DNA from: Selaginella moellendorffii
Taxonomy: Eukaryota > Streptophyta > Lycopodiopsida > Selaginellales > Selaginellaceae
Assembly: GCF_000143415.4 (NCBI RefSeq)
Contig: NW_003314286.1
Span: 1,427,129-1,491,128 of the forward strand
Direction: 5' to 3'
Length of the DNA stretch: 64,000 bases
This document shows positions 29,825 through 46,044 of this stretch, one piece after another. The position numbers and the translations under genes are program-made. The notes below the pieces were generated by a model that worked only from the letters and a program-made list of their open reading frames with translations, was not told the DNA's origin and made no database searches. How positions within the stretch are numbered: position 1 is the stretch's first letter; every line of letters begins with the position of its first letter.

Positions 29825-30052
29825 AGCCGCCCAATTGCAAGGCGCGCCTCCCCAAAACCTAGTTGATAGGCCGCACGGCCGCGAGCCACATTCTCACCTG
29901 TTCTAACGCGATCGATCGATGCACCAGACGCGCAGCGCTTTGACCCAGCTCGACTCACGCGCATAAAGTCAACATAAATTTGTGTTTGACCTAAAAACTC
30001 ATTTGTACTCTAACGCGATCTTTGACACACAGAGAAACCATCTTGTTTGTAG
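29825..30052. promoter_or_regulatory. Promoter region of the U-box gene, duplicated at 32741-32887
   Basis: Shares long blocks with 32757-32872 (cgatcgatcgatgc, cagacgcgca-a/g-cgctttgacccagctcg, gtgtttgac). In both places it separates a U-box gene (minus) from a PPR gene (plus), so it is probably a shared divergent promoter. Confidence 0.65.
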
Positions 30053-30394
30053 GTCTTCGGTCTGATGCCGGAGAAGAACAGTATCTTGGCGTATGCCCCA
30101 CAAGGGCATCTTGATGTAGCTACAAGCTACTTTGCCGAGATGCCTTTAACCTGCTTGGCGTCTACGCACAAAGGGCAAAGAGGATCTTCGATCAGATGCC
30201 ACCGTCTCCTGGAACTCGATGCTCTCTGCACATACCCAGAATGGGTATCTGAAAGAAGCCAACCGGACCTGGTTTCATGCAATTCGACTCTTTACATTTC
30301 CTCTCTCAACGATAGCCTGAATGACTCTCACAATTCCATGCTCGCAGCCTACAAATGATATCTGGAAGACTGTAAGTTTCTCTTTGATAACATG
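30053..30394 (+). pseudogene. Decayed PPR gene
   Basis: Matches 33170-33640 of the intact PPR gene (ccacaagggcatcttgatgt, cccagaatgggtatctgaaag, acaattccatgctcgcagcc) with several internal deletions and a stop (aaatga) near 30355. The 5' end is missing. It is cut off at about 30394 by MDR sequence. Confidence 0.9.
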
Positions 30395-30830
30395 CAGGTC
30401 TGGCTGCAAAATTTCTATCGATCGATTGTTCTTTTTGAGCATTTTTTCCTAGACCATCAACCTTTTAGAGACGAGCAAAAGGAAGAGCTCAAGGCCATTG
30501 GAGGTGACGAAGTCAAATTTGAAGAAGATCACAAGTGGTAAAATGGCATACGGGCAATCGACGCTGTTGGAGGTCCTCTAGTTTCTTTCACACTTAGGTG
30601 GTGTGTTCCTGCATGAGAGACCAAGGAACGATCCTTTGCTACAGTGTTCTTGACGAGAAACCAGAAGCCCAAATGAATGTCATCGACCTCATTTTTCGGC
30701 TAGTTAAGGTGCATGGGTTTTACGTTGTCAAGTGGAATCTTTCAGCAAAACCACTGCCACAATCTTCGAGTTGATCTTGAAGAGAGCCTCTAGCGGGGGA
30801 GAAGTCAATACGTAAAAGCCGGGTTTGTCT
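30395..30830 (+). pseudogene. MDR fragment (intron 3 to end of exon 5)
   Basis: Begins in intron 3 (tggctgcaaaatttct, the copy-E version) and continues through exons 4 and 5 with deletions and frame loss. Confidence 0.88.
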
Positions 30831-30934
30831 TTTATATATTTGTGTGTTCTACTGTTTGATTTTCGTGGTGAGCTCTTGCGTGTCAAATAGTTCCTAGGGT
30901 GATAATAGTTTGTCTGTGAAAGTTTCTGAAGAGC

Positions 30935-31052
30935 TTACTTTGCTCAGTGCACCTCCAATAGCGTCATATGCCATATTACCGCTTGTGATCGTTTTCACTT
31001 CCTCCACAACATCCTCAATTTTGTAGTTTATGACTTCGTCGCCTCCAAAACA
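30935..31052 (-). pseudogene. Inverted MDR exon 4 fragment
   Basis: The reverse complement matches exon 4 and the start of intron 4 of copies C and E (ggcgacgaagtcataaac, gttgtggaggaagtgaa, gtaagctctt), with substitutions. Opposite in orientation to its neighbours. Confidence 0.85.
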
Positions 31053-31084
31053 AAAGAATTTTGAAATTCATAAACTTGAGGAAA

Positions 31085-31410
31085 TAGTTCTCTAGATAGT
31101 GCAAAATGGCATATGACGCTATTGAAGGTGCACTGACCAAAGTAAGCCCTTCTTTTAGTTTCTTTCATAATTCCTCTTGCTTCTTTGTTGTAATCTCCAG
31201 GTCATTGTGGCACAGCGCGTTCCAGCAGCTTAGATACCAGACAGCGTGAGAAATCAAGGAACGATCCTTTGCTATGGTTTTCTTGACGAGAAACCAAAAG
31301 CCCAGGTTCATTTTTCAGCTAGTTAAGGTGCATGGATTTTACGTTGTCAAATGGGTGGAATCTTTCAGCGGCCGGACGAGTTTTGCAAAACCACCAGAGA
31401 GGAGAGCACA
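31085..31410 (+). pseudogene. MDR fragment (exon 4 end to exon 5)
   Basis: Similar to copies C and E from the IDAVGG region through intron 4 into exon 5 (aaggaacgatcctttgctat, cttgacgagaaacca, gtcaaatgggtggaatc). An insertion of about 35 bp follows the exon 5 start, and stops occur downstream. Confidence 0.85.
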
Positions 31411-31559
31411 CAGATATATGAAGACCGACCCAGCTTTTATGTATGGCTTCGTGGGCCCTGACCAATGGGAACCACCAGAGGAGCCATGACTTCCTTCCAG
31501 ATCAACTCGGAAGATTGTGGCCCATACTTTACATCTCTTTTGTGGTTTGTGCAGTTGTT

Positions 31560-31676
31560 AGCGGTTGTTGGCGACACAGGATTTTGAGCAACACCTGTCC
31601 TGTACCATCGCCACCTTGCATACTGTTGTGTGAGCACTATCGCTGAAACGCTCCACTTGGATGGCCTTCTGCGCAA
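31560..31676 (-). pseudogene. Inverted MDR exon 1 fragment
   Basis: The reverse complement matches exon 1 of copies C and E (aggccatccaagtgga, gttgctcaaaatcctgtgtc), with internal changes. Confidence 0.8.
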
Positions 31677-31689
31677 AAAACTCAAAGAT

Positions 31690-32139
31690 TTATAACTGGA
31701 AACTCAAGCTTAAAAGTACGGAAGTCAAGATTAAGAAGAAATTCATTGAGTCTCCTGACAGCTTCTTTGCGCCATTCTATGATTCTTTGGTTGTGGTGGC
31801 ACAGCTTTCCCCTAGTAACTAGTAACTTGCACAGGCTGAGGTGTTCTCACATGCAATTCCATCTCTCAGTCCCCAGGCACTTCTTGTTCCACCTTCACCT
31901 TTGCTATGCCAGGTCCTTTTTCCATGTTTCGTGGCACATCTTGCTCTGTCTTGCTTCCCATGAAGCAACCATATGAGTGTCCCGTCCTGTAGAATGTACA
32001 CAATGTCCACTGCTTTTTCGTTGAACGCAAGGGGACGTACGGCATTAGTTTGACGAGGGCTTCAAGCTCCTTGTTGTGTGCAGAAGTCACAAACAGCTGA
32101 AACGGACTTAGCACCTGTCCCCAAATGCGGATAAAGGTT
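31690..32139. other. Unassigned stretch
   Basis: No recognised gene or relic. It lies between MDR and U-box relics; a minus-strand reading frame continues from the U-box relic into it (to about 31866) without similarity to that gene. Confidence 0.4.
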
Positions 32140-32740
32140 GCCATTGCAATGAGCGCAGACTGAGCAACGAGCTTAACTTGGTTCTTCATCATGTGTCTCT
32201 TTGCGAGATAACTTGCCACCTTGATCCGAGTTTCTTGGTTGATCAAAAGATCAGTACACCAAAAGGCATGGGCACGACGTTTACTTACCTTCGCAAGACG
32301 TGCAAGCAACCGTTGAATTCTTCCTGCCTCGGCCAACGTTTGACTTAGTTCCGAAAAGCCAACTGAGAGAGGTCTTGGTCCTTGCTAGCGAGAAGGCTGG
32401 CCAGGTGAATCACGGCGCCTTTCTCTGTGCCTAGAATCTCGCAAACCTCTAGGCCGCTGGTTGAATAGCCGAGCAGCATTTGCATTCCTCGCTACCAAGG
32501 CTTCACACACTGAATCTTAGGAAGCCTTCCTTCACGACAATGTCCTGTGACAAAGATAACAAATGGGAGTATAAGCAGAAACTTGCGCGAGTCGAACACA
32601 CCTGATTGCTACAGCCATCCTGTCAACAACTTCGAGCGCTTTCGAGCGGAAAAGAGCAGCACCTTCCAAATGGTCTTTCGCAGTACAACTTTACAAGGTT
32701 GGAATGGAGCTCCGTGGTCGACAAGACGCGTCCACTGATC
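32140..32740 (-). pseudogene. Decayed U-box/ARM gene copy
   Basis: The reverse complement carries, in order, parts of exon 2 (about 32600-32740, with the ctccgtggtcgacaagacgc block joined out of place), exon 3 (about 32340-32560) and exon 4 (about 32140-32250, SYLAKRH, QVKLVAQSA) of the intact gene at 26589-29824. Deletions remove the U-box and most ARM repeats. Confidence 0.88.
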
Positions 32741-32887
32741 ATGCTTCACATGCTAATCTCGAAATGTTCTAACTCGATCGATCGATGCTCTGGCATACCA
32801 GACGCGCAACGCTTTGACCCAGCTCGCCTCACCCACCCGCGTATAGTCAACACAATACGTTGTGTTTGACTAAATGAACTTTCATTT

Positions 32888-34288
32888 ATGCTGCTGCCTT
32901 CTAGCGCTTCATCCACAAACCGGCTCATCTACACACATGGCAAGCGCGGCGACGCGTACGGCGCGCTCCAGCTCTTCAACGCAATCCCGCCCAGCAGCAG
33001 GACCATCTTCTCGTGGATTTCTATCCTCTGCGCGCTTGCCCAGGCGGGGTATCTGCAGGAGTCGAAGCGGATCTTCGACACGATGCCCCAGAGAAACCAG
33101 CTTGTGTGTAACATTATGCTTGCTGCCTACATAAAAACTGGCAGTATCAGCGAGGCTACAAAGTTCTTCGCTCTGATGCCGGAAAAGAACATTATCTCGT
33201 GGACGGCAATACTTGCAGTGTATGCCCAACAAGGGCATCTTGATGTGGCTACTGACTACTTTGCGGAGATGCCTTATCACAATCTCGTAACTTGGACGGC
33301 TCTACTCGGCGCCTACGCACGAAGCGACCATGTAAAAACCGCAAAGAGGATATTCGATCAGATGCCGGAGCATGACACCGTCTCCTGGAACTCGATGCTT
33401 TCTGCATATACCCAGAATGGGTATCTGAAAGAGGCCAAGCTTGTCTTCTCAATGATACCTCAACCGGATCTGGTTTCATGCAACTCTATTCTTCACGTTT
33501 CCTCTCTTAACGATAGGCTGGAGCAAACCAGCACAATGTATGATCAAATGACTCATAGGGATCTCTTCTCTCACAATTCCATGCTCGCAGCCTATGCCTC
33601 GAAAGGATACCTGGAAGAGTGTAAGTTTCTCTTCGATAACATGCCAGAGCGCAACGTTATATCTTTCACCACCTTGCTAATGGTATACGCACAGACCTCA
33701 AACTTGAAGGAGGCGATCCAAGTCTTCCACTGGATGCCCGAGCGTAACACGGTCACCTGGAACTCCATGCTTTCGGGATATGCCCAGAACGGGCATATCG
33801 CCAAAGCCACCCGGGTCTTCCAAACTATGCCCGACCCAAACGTCGTCTCTTGGAAGGCCATCCTCGCTGCGTATGCCCAGAACGGCCTCTCCCCTCAAAC
33901 CATATCCTCTTTCGATGAAATGCAAGTAACCGAGGCTCCCGACGATACTTGCTTCGTGCTAGTCTTGCTCGCGCTGAGTCACGCCGGGAAGTTGTTCCGA
34001 GGAAGAAACTGCTTCGTGTCGCTGAGCCTGGATCACGGACTTGAGCCTTCGAAGCAGCACTACTGCTGTTTCCTGAATCTGCTAGGCCGAGTGGGACACC
34101 TTGAGGAGGCCGCGGAGCTCATCACCAGCATGCCCTTCGCGCCTGATGCTTACGAGTGGCGATGCTTCCTCAGCCTTTGTCACGCGAGTTCCTGGCATGG
34201 CGCTTCTGCCGCCGAGTCTCTTCTGAAGCACGACTCGGACAATGCCGCTGGCTATGTGCTGCTGGCAAATATTCACACCTTTAGCTGA
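32888..34288 (+). CDS. Pentatricopeptide repeat protein (PLS class)
   Basis: Intronless ORF of 466 aa. Tandem helical repeats of about 31 residues run from about residue 12 to 360, each with the VxSWNxMLxAYxxxGxLxEAxxxFxxMPxRN pattern (for example IISWTAILAVY, VSWNSMLSAY, VTWNSMLSGY). A C-terminal region with HYCCFLNLLGRVGHLEEA and PFAPDAYEWRCFL resembles the E extension, but no DYW deaminase is present. Such proteins bind organelle RNA and act in editing or processing in mitochondria or plastids. Targeting is not clear, and the N terminus is short. A decayed twin lies at 30053. Confidence 0.93.
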   Translation: MLLPSSASSTNRLIYTHGKRGDAYGALQLFNAIPPSSRTIFSWISILCALAQAGYLQESKRIFDTMPQRNQLVCNIMLAAYIKTGSISEATKFFALMPEKNIISWTAILAVYAQQGHLDVATDYFAEMPYHNLVTWTALLGAYARSDHVKTAKRIFDQMPEHDTVSWNSMLSAYTQNGYLKEAKLVFSMIPQPDLVSCNSILHVSSLNDRLEQTSTMYDQMTHRDLFSHNSMLAAYASKGYLEECKFLFDNMPERNVISFTTLLMVYAQTSNLKEAIQVFHWMPERNTVTWNSMLSGYAQNGHIAKATRVFQTMPDPNVVSWKAILAAYAQNGLSPQTISSFDEMQVTEAPDDTCFVLVLLALSHAGKLFRGRNCFVSLSLDHGLEPSKQHYCCFLNLLGRVGHLEEAAELITSMPFAPDAYEWRCFLSLCHASSWHGASAAESLLKHDSDNAAGYVLLANIHTFS

Positions 34289-34351
34289 AATAGATTACAA
34301 ACAGTCTCGAGAGAAACTAATGTCAGTGTAATAGATAACGATAATCTTACA

Positions 34352-37300
34352 CTACATCCGTGCTTGGATTCTCCACGGACAACCACCTTCGAAGGCTTCA
34401 TGCAGAACGTCTTCCATTCTCCTTGCCAATAAAATCTGCAAAGCGGATGGGGTCAGAACAAACCCGATTCTCTAGAGCGTTTAAAACTGTTTACCTCTAC
34501 GTTGGCGAGTATGTTTGCTGGAACCTCTTGCAAGTCTTTGAAGTTCCTCTCCGGGAGTATCACACGTTTGATGCCGAACCTATGAGCAGCTAATATCTGC
34601 GAGGAAACACTCGTAAGCTAGGCAGGCGAATTACTGAAAGCTTACCTTGTCCTTCACTCCTCCTACTGGTAACACAAGACCACGTAGTGTCATTTCACCA
34701 GTCATTGCGGTGTCAGCACGAACGCATCTCTTCCCTAGCAAAGACACCAAGGCCGTAACAAGCGTAACACCGGCGGAGGGCCCGTCCTTCGGCACAGCAC
34801 CTGCTGGAAAGTGGATATGAATATCTCGACTATCCATTAAACTTCTTTCCGCGCCAGTTGCAAGCTTCAACTCGGCAGCTCGTGCTCTCACCTGTTTCAA
34901 CAATTGAATACAAGCGAAAGTTTTTTGTAAACATACCCATGTGAGAGCAATCTGAGCAGATTCTTTGATAACATCTCCCAGCTGGCCTGTGAGATGAAGA
35001 TCTCCCTTCCCTGTCATGGCCGTGGCCTCGACAAATTGAACTTCACCACCAACGGCCGTCCAGACAAGGCCCACGGCCACACCGGGAGTGGACACTCTTT
35101 CAGCCGCTTCTTTGCCATCAAACTTAGGTGGCTGTAGAGAAATAATAGTTTAGTGACAATGAAAAAAACAGAGAAGGAAATTGTATAGCTTACACCAAGG
35201 ACTGTTTCAACCATCGCCTCGTCCACATGCCATGGCTCCACCCCAGCAATCGCGTTAGCCAAGTCACGGCCATGCACTCCCATGGCCTCGACTTCCATAT
35301 CTATTTCCCCGTCCGCGACCTCTCCACCTTCTACTACTGTAGTAGTTGTTGTTTGAGCTTGAACTTCTCGAGCAACGTGAATGGAATGCTCTCTTTCTGC
35401 AACTTTGACAGCCGCAGCTCTTGCAAGGGCTGCCAAATGCCTTTCTAGATTACGAACTCCAGCTTCACGAGTATAACGCTGAATAATAAGCTCCACCATT
35501 GCCTGCAAACACGGAAATGGTAAACCAAGTATTTCAGAAACTCAGTTTATACCTCTGGAATTTTTAAATGCTGCACAGTGATGCCATGTTGATCAAAAAC
35601 TCTAGGAATGAGATGTCGCATAGCTATACACAGCTTTTCTTCAGAAGTGTATCCAGGTAGCTCAATCACTTCCATGCGATCAAGCAAAGGCGGTGAAATT
35701 GGTTGAATCCTATTGGCCGTGGCAACAAAAACCACTTTGGATAAGTCAAATGGAACGTTGAGGTAACTGCAAAGAAACAAGTTAAAAGCATGACCAAAGC
35801 GAAGGTACTTTACGTACTGATCATTGAACGTCCTATTCTGCTCCGGATCTAAGACCTCCAGTAAAGCAGATGCCGGATCACCACGGACATCCGTACCTGT
35901 TTTATCGATCTCGTCCAGAAGCATGACCGGATTGTTGACTCCCACTCGCTGGCAATATGATGAAAACATCAGGAATAAAAAACTTAATCAATCCATACCT
36001 TAATGCCTTCGATCAGTCGACCCGGCATGCTTCCTATATATGTTCTACGATGACCTCGTATGTCTGCTTCATCCTTCACTCCGCCCAATGAAATGCGGAT
36101 AAAAAGCCTTCCCAAAGCTCCAGCAATTGAAGACGCCAAGGATGTTTTTCCTACACCCGGAGGACCTACGAAGCAGAGGACAGGGCCCCTCGCGTCGGGT
36201 TTTAACTGTCAAAAATATTAGTTAGAAAGGAAAGAAGATTGAAGATAGCTTACATACTTTTCGTACAGCCAAATACTCAATAATCCGCTTCTTGACTTTT
36301 CCCAGCCCATAATGCTCGCTATCCAACCGTTCCTTTGCTGCAACAAGATCTAGTTCACGTTCTTCGCTACTTATCTGCCATGGTAATTCAGCAAGGAGTT
36401 CCAAATAAGTTCTTGAGCTTCCATAACCTGGCTGTTGAGGCTGCATTTTCCTCAACCTCCTATGAAATGGCAAGCAGCAAGATTTCAGCTGAAAATAGAG
36501 ACACAATTATATCTTACCTCAGCTCTCTCTGTGTGTGCTTCCATACGTTTGCCGGCATTCCCACATTCTGCATCTTTTTCTCCAAAGCAACCACATCATC
36601 TTCGTCCTCATCGTTATCACCGAGCTCCTCTTTGATCGCTTTCATCTGTAAAGCGGCATGAGGGACAAAGAGAACTTGCGGATCATAAGAAATACAGTAC
36701 TTGTTGACGTAAAAGAAACTCTTTTTGAGACTTCGAGAGATTTCCTTCCACTTTCTGGGATATCTTTTCGGCTACCTTGATTGTCTAGAGACAGTATACG
36801 ACTTTAAATTGGATTCTTAACTCGAAAGTCAGCACGAACCTGAAGATGGCGCGTTATGATTTCAGTCGCTTTGACAAGTCGCTGTTTTAAGTCGACGGCG
36901 TCTAGCATAGCTAGCCGGTCTTCAAAGTTGTTCTCAAAATTTGCAACAAAGATGTCGGCAAGCCTGTGGGCAGAGGTTGTCTCGAGTAATATTTTCGTGC
37001 GGCCCACAGTTCTTTGCTTCTACGACGTCAAACAATCAGCAACTCGAGAACATGTACCGATAGAATACCTGCTCCAAAGCAGAGATCAATTCGCTAGCAA
37101 CAACTTTAAACTGTCGTCCCAGAAGTTGCACCTCTGGATCTTTTTCCGCCTGCTCCATCTCTACGAGAAAAAAAAACCAAAGCAGTAAAACAACAGCGCC
37201 TCATCAAAGAGGAAACGCTACCTGCTTTTGTCATATCGAGCTGACCAATGCGAGCTGTGTTGTATGATCCCCGAGCATTCATGTCCTTGAGACTGAACCT

Positions 37301-37911
37301 ACACCAGCCTTCTAAAACGACGGTGTACGTAACCCGACCACTTGGTTTTTCCATGCCACGAGAGAGATGCAAAGCTCGGGCTGCTACACCCCTACAAACA
37401 TTCTTACGTGATCCATCAGGAAACACTCTGGAATTCTTACCGGGGATGCCATTGCACGAGCTCTTGATTTTGCTTTCCCAGGCACTGCTGGAAATCTGGA
37501 AGCGCAGTTCCACCTCGATCGCCTGGAGATGCAATCAGCACACAGGTAACTCCCAAAACAGTTCTTGGCATTTTCCTTGCCTTGAGTTGGGGGAGGCTGC
37601 TGCTGCTGTGGCGGCGGAGGCGGAGACGCCGGATCGGACTGCTGCAAATCCCTGACAGGCAAAACTCCAATCAATCCCCTGTCTTCCTTCTGCCACAGCT
37701 CCTGCTCGACCAGCCTAACGCTGGGAGAAAAACGATCAAACCGCCCGCATTTTAGCTCCCAAATTCTACGCGATGGCCTAAGAAGCGCTTACTTGGTCGG
37801 CGACGTGCATCGGATGCGCACCACAGCTCCCGGGAGCAGGACTCGATTCCTAAACAGCATGATCGCCAGGCGCGGAGGAAGCTCGGCGACATCGCCAGGC
37901 GCTCCAGCCAT
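34352..37911 (-). CDS. LON2: Lon protease homologue 2, peroxisomal
   Basis: Seventeen exons on the minus strand, from 37911-37793, 37720-37581, 37522-37441, 37391-37222, 37160-37069 and 37019-36840 through to 34435-34352; 894 aa. An ATP-dependent serine protease of the peroxisome matrix. The N-terminal LON domain ([19 protein letters not shown]) is followed by the AAA+ module with Walker A GPPGVGKT (413-420) and Walker B MLLDEIDK. The protease domain has Ser790 (DGPSAG) and Lys831 (GGVKDK). The last three residues ARM are a permitted plant PTS1. A Pro/Gln-rich loop precedes intron 2, whose donor appears to be GC (37580-37579) with a 58-nt intron. Alignment with plant LON2 is nearly end to end. 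Confidence 0.96.
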
Positions 37912-38185
37912 CGCCTCTCGCTCTCGCTCCCAAAAACAAAGCCCTAGAAGCAAAGGAGGAAGAAATATAAAATCACCTCACAGTGCCAGTGAAAACGCAG
38001 GCATTTTCTCGAGGAAGCTAAGGACATGTGTCCTTCGCCCGCTAAAGGTTAACAAGTGGATGAGGATGATACTAAAATACTAGATGTGGCAGCGCCCACC
38101 ATGCCACGTCGGAGGCTAGATCTATTGGAGCAAAGATTTTTAGAATGGAGTGGAGCCTCACAACGTTGAAAATTTCGCTTGGCAT

Positions 38186-42376
<4,191 letters not shown>

Positions 42377-45300
42377 GGATTGGAGAGGGAGGCCAAGAAA
42401 AAAGATTGGAAAGAAGCGATTGGGCTCTTATTCTTCTTCCTTCTATGCTCTTCTTCTTCTTCTACATTGTCTTGTTGCGTGGAGGATTTCCATGGTGTTC
42501 CTATGGACTGCTTGATCCAGTAGGGCACCAAGTCGCTGTCTTGGATTGAAATCTCGAGACCCAGTAACGAGAAATGAGAGAGAAAAAAACCCAAAAAAAC
42601 AGAAACAGGGGAGAGTAGGAGAATTTGGTGGAGAAAGAGAAAGGAGAGCTATATAGTGGCGAAGAACTCCAGCTCGAGTATTCTACTACGAGTTTATCAG
42701 CGATGGTTGGAGAGCATTTACGAGCGGTGGAAGGAAACAAAACAAACAACCACGAGGAAGCAAAAGAAATCTCGATGAATGAATCGAGAAAGCAAGCGAG
42801 TTATACATGGATTGATCCGAGCAAGGGGAGGATAGAAAAGAAAAGGAAAAAGAAGTTCCAAGAAGAGATCAAGGAACCGCAGGAACAAAAGGCGTCCTTT
42901 CTCCTCAATTCCTGGCAGCGTTTAAAACAAGGAAGCGTGTTCTTATGTGTGAGAGTGTGAGTGTGTGTGTTGTTGTTGCGATTTTGTGCTCCTGGCAGTA
43001 GCAATTATAGGAATGAATGGGGCATTCCTTGCATTCTTTTTTCCTTTATTTCTCGGCTATCATGGCAATGCCAAAAGATTGACTGCTTGTTCTTACATGG
43101 GAGAGATGATGGACGAGAAGCTCTTATATAAGAGTTCCGACCAGAAAAATGTGTTTTTTCATTCAAATCTTTTGATCAGCGCGAAAAGAATTTGATTTCT
43201 GGAAGAAATCTAATTTTTTGTTTTCTTTTGGTTGCTTTGCTTTCGGTCGCAGTACTCGCTTGTCATCTTGCTGCTGCCAGTGATAAAAACCGCCACGGGA
43301 AAAAAGCCTTGATTTCTCCACTATTCTCTCGTCGTTCGTGGGGTTGGATGCTGCCATCGATTAATCGAAAAGCATGAGACATGGAGCCAAAGATTACAGT
43401 AACGCTTACCTTGAGCCGCCCGCTTTGCTTTTCCTCGGCAGTTTTCTAAACCTTTCTCGGCTGCCCCGTCGAGAAGCATGCTAAGCAAATCACCTGAATC
43501 GCCATTATCTAATCCTCAATCCCACCACCTCGCCGAGTTTTCCAAGCGCTGTTCTTCCGCCACCTCGAGACGAGCAAACACATTTAGTGTCTTTTCCTCG
43601 CTCCTCTTTTCTGCCGTGCTAGCCAGGAGGAGACAACAGCAGCAGCAGCAGCAGCAGCCCAGGGAACATTAAGAAGTGTGCACAAACTTCCCAAACCCGC
43701 TGTTCCAGTTCTCCACTACACGAAAAACCAATCGACTTCCATGTCTTCCACGGATGATCACGCGTATACTTTGGCTTGCTTCGTTTTCTACATGCTGCTG
43801 CTCAAGTCCCCCCCTGATCTGTTTCTCTTATGCTCCATTCCAATCCAAAACCAATCCTTGCTCCCCTTCCCAATCAATCAATTCTCCATCCATCCAACAA
43901 ACTCTCTCTAGAGACCACCACCACCACCTCTGCACTTACTTCGTTGACAATGCCTCGTACAGGGAAGTCTACTCGTAGCACAGCCCGTCCCTGTCGCGCC
44001 ACTTATGTTCCCTTGGAAACCAAAGTACTTTCCCCCGTCCCTCCACCACTCTGTGCCATCCATGAAAGTATACATGTAGCTCCACGCATGCATCCCGACG
44101 ATTAAAAGCCTGCTCCATCTCCACTTTGGCCAGTGGTGCTTCGCAGCTTCCAGCAAAGTCATGAGCAAGCTACACTGACCCAACTGATCCATTTTCCAGA
44201 TTTTCCCCACCGCCAGCTTGCTCTCTCGATCAAGTTGCTGTCGAGGTCCCCTCCATGAACTCCTACCTTTTTTTTATGCCTTGTTCGGTCCTGGTATTTT
44301 TTTCCCATCCCTGTGCTTGATTTCCTCGTTTTCCTGTAATCTCCTCCGGTCAAGTCCTGATACTTTTTCCATCCCTGTCATTGAGTTCCTCGTTTTCTTT
44401 ACTTCCTAGAGTTGATCCCCTTTCGGTCAAGTTCTCTTGGCCTAGTTTCAAGGCGCAAGCTACGGGGCCGCCTAGGAGCTCCAATAAATTCGACTTTGAG
44501 TCCACTGTCTGCGCCTGTCCCTGCTTTCCGTAGCATGCATCGACTGATTCCTATGGATTCTCCTTTTGTCTAGTCGAGTGGCGTGAGCTCTCCCCGACTT
44601 TCAACTTAGCTCCTTTGAGTAGATCCCGGCTGTAAGTCAATGCGTGATGTACTGATTAAAAAAGCACCACTCACCTCACCACCACGAGATGATTGTTTCC
44701 TTTCAAAGGGAATACACCGGTGGTGGTGGTGGTGGTGGTGGGAACTTTCGTTGTCTTCGCTTTCAGGCTCTTTAATCCTTCCTCGTTGGTCAATGGGATC
44801 AATCAATATCGTCTCATAACAAGCACACCGCTGCTGCTGCTGCTGCTGCTGCTCGATCTATATAATCTGCTGCCGCTGCTGGTGCTGGCTGGTGCTGCTG
44901 CGTGGTTTGAGCCTGGCCTGGACAGTATTAAAATAAGTGAAAGCGTCAGAGCAGTCTTTATTCTCCAAAAAAGCACCCCTGCTTCATAAATCTAGTGCAA
45001 GTACTTGGCTTGGCAACTGTACCTCGAGTGTGAGTGTGTGAGTGTGCTGCTCCGCTCTGACCAACATGACGAGCCTGTGATGCCCCACATAACATGCTTT
45101 TTCTGCCTATCCACCAAAAGTTCACCAGAGTGCAAGTCTTTGAGAGCAAGAGCAAAAGAAACTTTAGCTTTTGCTATAAGAGCTCTACTGTAAGATGATC
45201 TTTGACATTGATCGATCGTGTCCTGCTCGATAACCAGCCTTTTGTTGCGCTGCGACCGCACTCTTGGCGCGCGCTTTTCCATGCCGTCCGGTTGCTCTCG

Positions 45301-46044
45301 TCTCAACAAAAACGAAGACGAAAGGCTGTCGTGCTTTTGGACACCCGACCAAGGTATCAATCAATCGCGAGCTCAGCTCTACAGAGCAGCACGAACAGGG
45401 CGAGAAGCGTCTCAAGGACAAGCAAACATAAATTCAGGTTCCACACCAAAACCACCAGACAACGCTCAAATCAAGCAACAGTTCTCGACTTACAAGCTTC
45501 ACCTCTCACGGCTGAAATATTTAGGATCCAACCGCCTGCATGTACCAGACGATTTCCAGCACCTGAAAGAAATAAATGCCAACATTGCTCAAGAAACAAA
45601 GAAAACACCAAAATGACAAGCGCAAAACCAATCTTCTAGTCGATATCATGTGCCCAGACGCGTGAAACACCTTTTTCTATGAAAAAAAATCCATTCCTCT
45701 GGTAAAAAAATCGGGATACAAGAAACGCGCATATCCTCAAGAATCATTTCAAACATTTGAAAAATAGGTCATGGTGGGATCACTCGAAAGATTTTATATG
45801 TCCTTTGGCACCAGTCGTTCGCTGGCAGCACGGAGAAACAAAAGCGACAGAGAAAAGCCACAAACACCAACCAAGAGCGAAAAACAAAGGAAAAGAAGAA
45901 CATAATCTCTCACAGCTAGAACAGCATTACATACAAACAGTGGATGCGTACGCCTGGCTTTGTCATCTCCTCCTTCTCTTCCCGAAGAGAGATCCCCCGG
46001 GAGAGATTTCTTGTCTCCAAAAGCAAGGATCATCCTTGGCGCGG
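42377..46044. other. Long gene-free interval with microsatellites
   Basis: Nothing convincing in 3.7 kb. Simple repeats are cag/cagcag at about 43637-43660, ggt repeats at about 44719-44741, ctg repeats at about 44830-44853 and a gagtgt-rich patch at about 45025. The first few hundred bases are the SCPL 2 promoter, and the last few hundred are the likely 3' UTR of the GT47 gene. ORFs of 100-145 codons (for example 45202-45639) lack family features and overlap each other. Confidence 0.5.

Noticed and set aside
43634-43660. CRISPR-like or coding poly-Gln repeat
   Set aside because: It is a simple cag microsatellite; no spacer structure and no supporting gene model.
44693-44989. Hydrophobic 98-codon ORF
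   Set aside because: Its poly-Val and poly-Leu runs come from ggt and ctg microsatellites read in frame.
45202-45639. 145-codon ORF as a gene
   Set aside because: Overlaps another ORF of similar length in a different frame, lacks family motifs, and has unremarkable composition.
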